Positions 57,401 to 64,000 of a DNA stretch of 64,000 nucleotides are shown here, piece after piece. A model generated the notes under the pieces. The model searched no databases, had not been told where the DNA came from, and saw only the letters and a program-made list of their open reading frames with translations. This DNA comes from Bin80 sp965220935 (GTDB lineage Bacteria; Bacteroidota; Rhodothermia; Rhodothermales; Bin80), in the NCBI GenBank assembly GCA_965220935.1, contig OZ244857.1:1-64000 (forward strand), read 5' to 3'. The stretch's first letter is position 1. Each line of letters starts with the position of its first letter. The position numbers were made by a program, and so were the translations under genes.

Positions 57401-60296
57401 TGATGTGAGACTTACCTGGGGACGTCCGCCCAGTGATTCGCCGATCACAGGATACAAGGTGGAATGGTCTACCGATGGTGGCACCAACTGGGAGACGTTG
57501 ATTGGATACGACGATCTGACTCGGACGAGATACCAGTTTCTCAGTAGTCGCTTGACGCCGGGGAGCGTGTTTCATTTTCGGGTTCTGGCACGCAGTGCAT
57601 TGGGAGATAGTGCCCCTTCGGATGCAGTGTCGGTCACAGCCGCCTCGGCCTCTGGGTCAGGCATTGCCACCAATGTACGGGTGCGCCAGACGTCGGCCAA
57701 CGCGGCGCAAATTTCCTGGGATGCCCCGACCGATCTTCCTTCCGGCCATCAGACGTTTGGATATAATATTTACAAATCTGATGATGATGGGGATTTTTGG
57801 TCACTGTTCGCACGGGATGTCACCACGACAACCTATACCGATGCTCAGGTATCGGCGGCTAAGACCTATGGGTATCGGGTTACCACCTGGATTGGTCAGA
57901 GCGAGAACGAATCCCTTCAGAGTCAGTTCTCCGCCGCCGCTTTTCTAACGATAACGATTGCTACGGCCACCGCCCCTGATGCGCCAACGGGATTGACGGC
58001 CACGGCCTCTGGCCCGACGATCATCAATCTTTCATGGACGGCGCCATCCAATACGGGGGGCGCAGATATTACTGGCTATCGGATTGAGGTTTCGCCCAAT
58101 GGCACGTCAAACTGGACCAATCAGCAGGCCAATACGAGATCCACTGCGACCACCTACGCCCATACAGGACTCAGTGCAAATACCACGCGGCATTACCGGG
58201 TGCGTGCGATCAATTCGGTTAACTCTGGGGCGCCCTCCAATGTGGCCAATGCCACCACCGCAGTCGCGACAGTGCCGGGCGCGCCGACTGGACTGACCGC
58301 AACGGCAGACGGGCAAACCATCATCAACCTGTCGTGGACCGCACCTACCAATACCGGCGGCGCGGCCATCACGGGTTATCAGATTGAGGTCTCGCCCAAT
58401 GGCACCAGTAACTGGTCGGACTTGGTGGCGAATACGACTGCGACCACATATGCGCACACAGGGCTTTCGGCAGGCGAGACGCGTCACTATCGGGTGCGTG
58501 CGATCAATTCGGTTGGACCGGGGGCTGTATCGGCAACAACCAGTGCAACCACCGACACGCCCAATGCCACCGTGCCCGCTGCGCCCACGCAGCTCACCGC
58601 GACAGCTGCAGGGCGAACCCGCATCAACCTGTCGTGGACCGCACCTACCAATACCGGCGGCGCGGCGATTACGGGCTACCAGATTGAAGTGTCTAATACG
58701 GGAACAGCGAACACATGGACCAATTTGGTGGCCAATACCCAGTCCACCACGACCACCTATGCGCACACAGGGCTTTCGGCAGGCGTGACGCGTCACTATC
58801 GGGTGCGTGCGATCAATTCGGTTGGACCGGGGGCTGTATCGGAGACAAGTAGCGCCACTACCGACACGCCCAATGCCACAGTGCCCGCTGCTCCCTCGCA
58901 GCTCACCGCGACAGCTGCAGGGCGAACCAGCATCAACCTGTCGTGGACGGCACCCTCTGATAATGGGGGTGCGACGATCACCGGCTATCAGATTGAAGTC
59001 TCTAATGCGGGGGCTTGGCCGGAGCTGGCGACGACCAGGGCAACCACCTATACGCACACCAATCTCGCTGCGGGTACGACGCAGGTTTATCGAGTCCGTG
59101 CGATCAATAGCGTTGGCAATAGCGATGCATCCAATACCGCCAGTGCCACCACCGATGCCCTGGCAACGCCCGATGCGCCCACAGAGTTAACGATCACAGC
59201 GTCGGGGCCATCGACCCTGGTTCTCTCGTGGACCGCGCCCTTAGATGACGGAGGATCTGCGATCACGGGCTACCGCATTGACACATCGTCTGATGGACAA
59301 TCGGATTGGACGGTCTTGGTGGCCAGTACACCGTCGACCACGTATACCGTCACCAATCTGCCCCCTCCTGTCTATTTTCGGGTGATTGCGCTTAATGCCA
59401 TTGGTCAGGGCACACCATCGGAGGTGGTCAATGTCACGCCCAAGGCCTTATCGCTAAGCAGCACGATCAGCGATCAGATCTATCCGATTGGACAGCCCAT
59501 CGCTCAGGTGATGCTTCCAGAGGCGCGCGATGGCACTGCGCCCTATACCTACACCTTGACACCCGACTTACCCGCGGGGCTGACGCGCTCGGAGCGCACA
59601 CTCCGTGGCACCCCTTCAGAACTCACGGCGATGACGCCATTTATCTGGCAAGTGCAGGACGCAGCAGGGAGCGTGGCCCGTCAAGACTTCGGCCTTGAGG
59701 TCTATCGCATGTCCTTTACAACGCGTGTGGACGATCAGGTGGTTCCAAGGGGGCAACCCATTGGAATGCTCGTCCTGCCAGAGGTGAGCGGTGGAAAAGA
59801 ACGGGTCACCTATTCATTCTCGGTGTTGTCCCTGCCGAGTGGTCTTTTGTTTGACCTACCCACCCGAACTGTCAGTGGAACACCACTAGTCGTCACGCCG
59901 CCAACGCCGATGACATTTAAAGCCGTGGATGTGCATGGCGCGGAAGATAGTCTGAACTTTAGCATTGAGGTGGTGTCTCCAGTCCATGCAGAAGCGCAGA
60001 CCGCACTTCCTCACACGTTGACCGTGCATGCCAATTATCCGAATCCGTTTACCCGTTCCACACGCATCGTGTTTGATCTGCCGTGGCCGGCGCAAGTTGA
60101 GATAGATGTGTTGGATGTCACGGGTCGGCGCGTTTATGCCCATCCTCTGGTGAGTCTGACCGCGGGGTGGGAGCATGAACTCACGCTGGATCAGTTAGAC
60201 CTGCCAGCGGGGGCCTATCTCTATCGGGTCATGGCCAGCTCGCTTGAAAGTAGCACATCAGCCGTGCAGGTCGGTCACTTGATGCGGGTGCAGTGA
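54470..60296 (+). CDS. Giant FN3-repeat T9SS surface protein, frame broken at a poly-C tract
   Basis: The first segment (54470-54697) starts ATG and encodes MLVLNILVSFSLISHGSVVD, a plausible signal peptide, but stops just past a run of nine C. The body (from about 54680) is in the next frame with no ATG start of its own. Removing one C joins them as RQFAPPIFSSHRSTDALIH. The body has 15 fibronectin type III domains (each about 97-105 residues, with ITGYQIEVS, AGTTRHYRVRAIN), two putative-Ig domains, and a T9SS sorting domain with NYPNPF, VLDVTGR and AGAYLYRVM. About 1,940 residues if joined. Inferred role: secreted surface adhesin or filament. GC-rich compared with its flanks. The C-terminal 330 residues are paralogous to the Ig giant ending at 10712. 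Confidence 0.85.
54672..54680 (+). repeat. Poly-C(9) tract, probable phase-variation switch
   Basis: Nine consecutive C interrupt the giant FN3 gene about 67 codons after its ATG. With nine C the reading frame ends at TAG 54695-54697 (APPHFFFT stop). With eight (or eleven) C it continues into the 1,870-codon body. Homopolymeric C or G tracts near the start of surface-protein genes are classic slipped-strand contingency loci. A base-calling error in the tract is the main alternative. Confidence 0.65.
55203..55823 (+). repeat. 315-bp direct duplication of one FN3 domain
   Basis: 55203-55517 and 55518-55823 are identical by eye except one base (GTGGACGG versus GTGGTCGG), so the second and third FN3 domains are a very recent in-frame duplication of 105 codons. 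The other FN3 domains are much more diverged at DNA level. Confidence 0.9.
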
Positions 60297-60431
60297 ATGG
60301 ATGTGTATCAGAGGAGTCATCTGTTGGGATGATTGAGGGCTCTTTGTAAGAACGCTACTCCGTGCATGACGGCCGATTTGTGATTATGAGCAGGGAAATT
60401 CAACGGATCCACAGACAGTCTTTGTAAAAAG

Positions 60432-61831
60432 GGGCCTCCCATTTTTTAAGTGGGTGATATTTTCAGAAATGGGTAAACGAGGGTAACAAGAATAAGGTTC
60501 GGTAAGGATTTTTATAGTAGTTTAGATTTGTTTATCTATCGTTCAACTTATCCAAAAAAAAGATGGCTTTAAAAATAACGGATGTGAATCATTTGATTGG
60601 TATTGCGTCACCGTGGGAGGTGTCCGAGATTGAGCAGGAGACGAGTCGTTATGCGGCGAGGATCCATGTAACGCTTTCGGGGGATGCGGAGTTAAGGTGT
60701 CCGGAGTGTGGGAAGGTGTGTCCGGGGTATGATCACCGAGAGCGACGATGGCGCCATACTAATATCTGTGATTATCGTACGGAGGTGGTCGCGAGTGTGC
60801 CGCGTGTGCAGTGTCCACAGCATGGTGTGAGTACGATTTCGGTTCCTTGGGCCGATGCTCGTGTGCAATTCACGTCCAGTTTTGAGGCCTGTGTGATGGA
60901 TTGGTTGCATGATGCAACCAGCATTTCAGTGATCGCGAAACGCTTAGGGGTGAGTTGGACGATGATCGCTCATATTATGGATCGTGGAATCAAGCGTGGA
61001 TTGGAGCGCAAGCCAGAGAAGATCGTGCCTCATATTTGCGTAGATGAGACAGCGTCCAAGAAGGGGCACAACTATGTGACGATTGTATCGGATCCTGCAA
61101 CGGGTACGGTGTTACATGTGTCAGAGGGGCGAACAATAGAGAGTTTATTAGAGTACTACGATAGTTGTTCACCTGAGCAAATTGCAGGGATTGAAAGTGT
61201 GAGTATGGATATGTGGCCTGCCTACATCACTGCAACAAGGATGCGTATACCCGATGCCGATAAGAAGATTGCATTTGACCATTTTCATATCTCTAAATAT
61301 GTTGGAACTGGGGTGGATGAGGTTCGCAGAGAGGAGAATCGTGCGTTAAAGAAACTGGGGATTCTGGATTTGGTAGGGACAAAGTATGATTGGCTTAAGA
61401 ATCGGGCCAGCATGTCGGCCAAGCAAAAGAAGCGGTTTAACCTCTTGAAAAACAGTGCACTGAAAACAGCACGCGCTTGGGCGATGAAAGAAGTGTTCCA
61501 GACGCTGTGGAAGTATAAACATCGCACTTGGGCGCTCAAAGCGTGGAACCGTTGGTTAGGGTGGCTCTCACGCAGTCGTCTGGAGCCGATGAAAAAAGTG
61601 GCTAAAACCATTAGAAGTCATCTTTGGGGCATTATCAATGCGGTGGTTCTAGATGTGAGTAATGGGCCGGCTGAAAGCATCAATAGCCGCATCAAAATGA
61701 TCAAAATCCGTGCGCGTGGATTCAGAAATCCTGAACGATTAAAGAATGCAATTTACTTCTATCTTGGTGGACTTGATTTGTATCCAGAAGGCACCAAAAA
61801 TCGGCCAACCCACTCTTAAAATGGGAGGCCC
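60432..61831 (+). mobile_element. Complete ISL3-family insertion sequence
   Basis: It runs 1,400 bp from GGGCCTCCCATTTT at the left to its imperfect reverse complement AAAATGGGAGGCCC at the right. An 8-bp target duplication, GTAAAAAG, flanks it at 60424-60431 and 61832-61839, the length expected for ISL3. It contains one intact transposase gene. Closing the gap restores TGTAAA-AAGA-TTTACA, a perfect short hairpin 130 bp after the FN3 giant stop, so the target looks like a terminator-like palindrome. Confidence 0.93.
60563..61819 (+). CDS. ISL3-family transposase
   Basis: A 418-residue transposase. The N-terminus holds a zinc-finger region (CPECGKVCPGYDHRERRWRH, then VPRVQCPQHG) and a helix-turn-helix (ISVIAKRLGVSWTMIAHIMD). 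The DDE domain shows ICVDETASKKGHNYVTIVSD (first Asp), VSMDMWPAYITATRM (second Asp) and NGPAESINSRIKMIKIRARG (Glu), all typical of ISL3. The reading frame is intact. It starts at the ATG at 60563, 131 bp inside the left end. Confidence 0.95.
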   Translation: MALKITDVNHLIGIASPWEVSEIEQETSRYAARIHVTLSGDAELRCPECGKVCPGYDHRERRWRHTNICDYRTEVVASVPRVQCPQHGVSTISVPWADARVQFTSSFEACVMDWLHDATSISVIAKRLGVSWTMIAHIMDRGIKRGLERKPEKIVPHICVDETASKKGHNYVTIVSDPATGTVLHVSEGRTIESLLEYYDSCSPEQIAGIESVSMDMWPAYITATRMRIPDADKKIAFDHFHISKYVGTGVDEVRREENRALKKLGILDLVGTKYDWLKNRASMSAKQKKRFNLLKNSALKTARAWAMKEVFQTLWKYKHRTWALKAWNRWLGWLSRSRLEPMKKVAKTIRSHLWGIINAVVLDVSNGPAESINSRIKMIKIRARGFRNPERLKNAIYFYLGGLDLYPEGTKNRPTHS

Positions 61832-61839
61832 GTAAAAAG

Positions 61840-62148
61840 ATTTACAGGGGTCTTATATTTTGTTGACCGTGATATTTATCCATGGATTATGGAGTTTCCT
61901 AAATGCAGGGTGTAAATCAGAATGCTCATGCAGTCAACCCTATAATTACCGTGGCTGTTCCATATGATTGTAGGAGTTACGAGTCAATAAGAGTACTCAA
62001 AGTTTAGGTTGATTGATCTACTATAAGGGAACCTATACTCTTGAATATTGTTACCATTTCCACCGAAGTGAATTCTATGCCTTTGGACTCTGTCATCAAT
62101 TATTCTACTGGTCTGATTAGATTCGCGCTTCAATAATCAACTCATTAA
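61840..62148. other. Intergenic upstream of ribE, no gene seen
   Basis: AT-rich. I looked for the conserved FMN (RFN) riboswitch blocks upstream of ribE and did not see them. Confidence 0.5.
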
Positions 62149-62748
62149 ATGTTTACAGGTCTGATTGAGCAGGTTGGCCATATAGAAAGCGTCTGTGATA
62201 CTCGTTTTGGAAGAGAACTAGTCATCAAAAGCTCAATGTCATCCGAACTCTCTATTGGTCAGAGTATCGCAATCAATGGTATTTGCCTGAGTGTGACTGA
62301 TTCCCATGATGACACATTCAGCGTTATGGCAGTCCCTGAAACACTATCAAAAACCACACTCGGGAATTGGAAATCAAATACCCCGCTCAATCTTGAGCGT
62401 TCTATGCTTCCAATGGCTCGATTGGATGGACATATCGTTCAGGGGCATATAGATACCGTGAGTTCAATTAGCAAAATTTCGGAACAAAAGAACGAACGGA
62501 TTTATGAAATTCATATCCCCGAACAATACGCTGGACTGGTGGTTCCTCGCGGATCAATTGCCATTGATGGAATTAGCTTAACGATTGCAAATCTCTGTGA
62601 ATTATCAATCTTCATTGCAATTATTCCTCATACATTTCAAAACACAAATGTAGGATCTTGGCAACTCGGCGCATCTTGTAATTTAGAATTTGATATATTC
62701 GGGAAGTATGCAGCACGCCAGATATCAACACACCTCAAATCTGAGTAG
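62149..62748 (+). CDS. ribE: Riboflavin synthase, alpha subunit
   Basis: It converts two molecules of 6,7-dimethyl-8-ribityllumazine into riboflavin. The 199-residue protein is the usual tandem of two lumazine-binding barrels. It begins MFTGLIEQVGHIESV, with IGQSIAINGICLSV in the first barrel. The second barrel has GHIVQGHIDTVSSI, VPRGSIAIDGISLTIANL and IPHTFQNTN, the latter two aligning with the first. It stands alone; ribD is 46 kb away, and ribA/B and ribH are not in view. Confidence 0.96.
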   Translation: MFTGLIEQVGHIESVCDTRFGRELVIKSSMSSELSIGQSIAINGICLSVTDSHDDTFSVMAVPETLSKTTLGNWKSNTPLNLERSMLPMARLDGHIVQGHIDTVSSISKISEQKNERIYEIHIPEQYAGLVVPRGSIAIDGISLTIANLCELSIFIAIIPHTFQNTNVGSWQLGASCNLEFDIFGKYAARQISTHLKSE

Positions 62749-63095
62749 ACTAAATCAAAGGCCTCAAACGATTAATCAAAGAAATTTACCTCCTTTATAC
62801 GACGTTAGTCCACAGTGTAATTGTTAATCAAAAAGGCGTGATGTAGCTATTCAACATGACCTGAAGTTCTACATCAATTTAGAGATCTAACAATTAGGGA
62901 TCGCACTATCAAGTTTTTGGGGATATGAATGGGCTCACTTCAATCAGAAAAGAGATTTTCAAGGCATCGCACTGGAGGGCAATAACACATGTTAATTAGA
63001 CTGGGCCTAGCAAATGACTCAGAACTCAATCAATAAAAGTCAAAGTGTGCCAGTTAAGTGGGGCTAATGTGCATCTTTATAAGTGGCCTTTAGGT
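62749..63095. other. Intergenic, 347 bp, no gene seen
   Basis: It lies between the 3' ends of ribE and the secreted protein gene, which converge. AT-rich, with no clear hairpin or ORF. Confidence 0.45.
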
Positions 63096-63770
63096 TCACT
63101 CATGAGGAGTTACTTTCAAATCGCTTACATGCACATTTAATGCATGATTGATTCTAAGGCCGACAGTGCCAATGGTCATCACCTGATCCCTAGACATACT
63201 GGAAACCACCGTTCCATTCACTAAAAAAGTAATCAAGTCATCGTGAACATCAACTTGTAGATGATTTTCAACCGAATTCTCAGTGTCTGAGCCAAACATG
63301 TGAATTGATTCACTGGTGGTCCAATCCTGAATGATAGATGTTTCGGATCCTATGCGACGTTTGATTAAATATTCACCAGAGTTGCGGAGTAGGAAGTAAT
63401 CATACATGATATCATCGTCCTCCAAATTCTGCCCACCCATAAAAATACCATATGCTTCGCGCCGTTCTTTAGGATCAAATAAATGAATGGTTGACTCCAG
63501 AGTATAGTTGCCATCTGCAATTTGATCTGGATGATAAAAGATCGCGGCTGGACCTGTTGTAATGTGCCAGCCAGGAGTCATATTGACAAAGAAAATATCA
63601 ACAGAATCCTGCACTGCACCAATGACTGCATCAGGATTAGAATGATCAAGGCGAACGTTCCATGACTCTGGAACGTTAAGATTTTCACCATCAGGTATGG
63701 CGGGATTTGGTTGTGCCATAACAACCAAAGGCACAAAAAGAGTTGATAGTAAAAATAGGTAGAGTTTCAT
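63096..63770 (-). CDS. Secreted beta-sandwich (laminin-G/DUF1080-like) protein
   Basis: The 224-residue protein has a signal peptide (MKLYLFLLSTLFVPLVVMAQ, cut after MAQ or AQP). The body is beta-rich and follows concanavalin-like family-16-type layout: FFVNMTPGWHITTGPAAIFY, YTLESTIHLFDPKERREAYG, IFMGGQNLEDD, YDYFLLRNSGEYLIKRR, and HLQVDVHDDLITFLVNGTVV then GTVGLRINHALNVHVSDLKV. This resembles DUF1080/3-keto-disaccharide hydrolase-type or LamG domains that bind or cleave sugars. No catalytic residues can be assigned. Transcribed divergently from miaB. Confidence 0.6.
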   Translation of the reverse strand: MKLYLFLLSTLFVPLVVMAQPNPAIPDGENLNVPESWNVRLDHSNPDAVIGAVQDSVDIFFVNMTPGWHITTGPAAIFYHPDQIADGNYTLESTIHLFDPKERREAYGIFMGGQNLEDDDIMYDYFLLRNSGEYLIKRRIGSETSIIQDWTTSESIHMFGSDTENSVENHLQVDVHDDLITFLVNGTVVSSMSRDQVMTIGTVGLRINHALNVHVSDLKVTPHE

Positions 63771-63888
63771 TGTAGATCAATGTTCGCATGTAACAAAATA
63801 CAACTTTCCGGCGAGTTTTTGGCAAAAAGTAGAACAAATATCCATAGAAGAGCGTTTTCTTGGCTTCCATCACAGAAAGTTCATTGCC

Positions 63889-64000
63889 GTGCAGAAAAAC
63901 CTGCCAATTATTGATGATCTGAACACATCTCACCTGCCTCATGCCGAGTGTGATGGAAATACGTCAGTCTATCTGGAAACCTATGGCTGTCAGATGAATG
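63889..64000 (+). CDS. miaB: tRNA-2-methylthio-N6-dimethylallyladenosine synthase, 5' end only
   Basis: Only the first 37 codons are inside the window. The frame starts at GTG 63889 (VQKNLPIIDDLNTSHLPHAE) and reaches SVYLETYGCQMN, the first Cys motif of the MiaB/MTTase family (TYGCQMN). MiaB is a radical-SAM enzyme that methylthiolates i6A37 in tRNA. The frame is also open upstream without an ATG, so an earlier non-ATG start is possible. The rest lies beyond the right edge. Confidence 0.85.
   Translation, partial: MQKNLPIIDDLNTSHLPHAECDGNTSVYLETYGCQMN

Noticed and set aside
54900..59190. Numerous Arg/Pro-rich ORFs in other frames of the FN3 region
   Set aside because: They are out-of-frame readings of GC-rich FN3 repeats; the sense frame encodes consistent FN3 domains.
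61840..62148. FMN riboswitch upstream of ribE
   Set aside because: The conserved RFN sequence blocks were not seen in this AT-rich spacer.
1..64000. tRNA or rRNA genes
   Set aside because: No cloverleaf with a recognisable T-arm or rRNA-conserved segment was found by reading both strands of the gaps; a covariance search would be decisive.

Overview
The window looks like chromosome of a free-living Gram-negative bacterium of the FCB (Bacteroidota/Rhodothermota/Balneolota-like) assemblage. The evidence is two giant surface proteins ending in a NYPNPF-type type IX secretion (T9SS) sorting domain, a GWxTD-domain protein, CRTAC1-like FG-GAP/ASPIC-UnbV lipoproteins, a collagen-like lipoprotein of a kind common in Bacteroidota, and ordinary bacterial housekeeping genes. 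Most of the DNA is only moderately GC-rich by eye. The repeat parts of the two giant genes are clearly more GC-rich than everything around them. The species cannot be named from the sequence alone.

Layout. 1-10712: the 3' part of a giant gene whose Ig-like modules are coded by an apparently perfect 585-bp tandem array (about 15.8 copies), followed by Calx-beta, three putative-Ig and a T9SS sorting domain. 10750-11830: two decayed transposases (IS1634-like, then IS110-like). 11833-16653: dapD-ppgK, a tiny lipoprotein ORF, dnaG, ribD. 17-18 kb: a broken collagen-like lipoprotein gene and other decayed small ORFs. 18.8-26.6 kb: a tightly packed set of two FG-GAP/UnbV lipoproteins, a GWxTD protein and an MGMT-family protein, then aroA convergently. 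28-32 kb: a repeat-rich coiled-coil membrane protein, an IS1595-like relic, a decayed DNA methyltransferase-HNH fusion gene and a NadR-like kinase. 32.9-35.9 kb: recG and a sterol-desaturase-family hydroxylase. 36.0-39.6 kb: an intact IS1634-family element inserted in the last codons of a sulfatase gene that also carries two frameshifts. 40-44.3 kb: two unrelated ATPases separated by a probable group II intron relic, then a decayed coiled-coil gene. 44.5-46.6 kb: metG. 47.2-51.5 kb: hisB-proC-hisH-(broken coiled-coil gene)-hisA-hisF. 51.6-54.1 kb: a SLOG-type protein, a LolA-like protein and a YbhN-like membrane protein. 54.5-60.3 kb: a 15-FN3-domain giant T9SS substrate whose signal-peptide exon-like start is out of frame with the body across a run of nine C. 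60.4-61.8 kb: a complete ISL3-family element with an 8-bp target duplication. 62.1-64 kb: ribE, a secreted beta-sandwich protein and the start of miaB.

How it works together. Core metabolism (lysine, riboflavin, aromatic and histidine/proline biosynthesis) and replication/translation genes are intact and arranged in small overlapping operons. Between them lie accessory islands of two kinds: large or lipid-anchored surface proteins (T9SS substrates, FG-GAP/UnbV and sulfatase lipoproteins) and decaying mobile or selfish genes. The observations most worth following are the possible poly-C on/off switch of the FN3 giant, the homogenised 585-bp array, the IS1634 insertion whose flanks rejoin to complete the sulfatase C-terminus, and a mobile-looking family of coiled-coil membrane proteins, one member of which sits broken inside the his operon.
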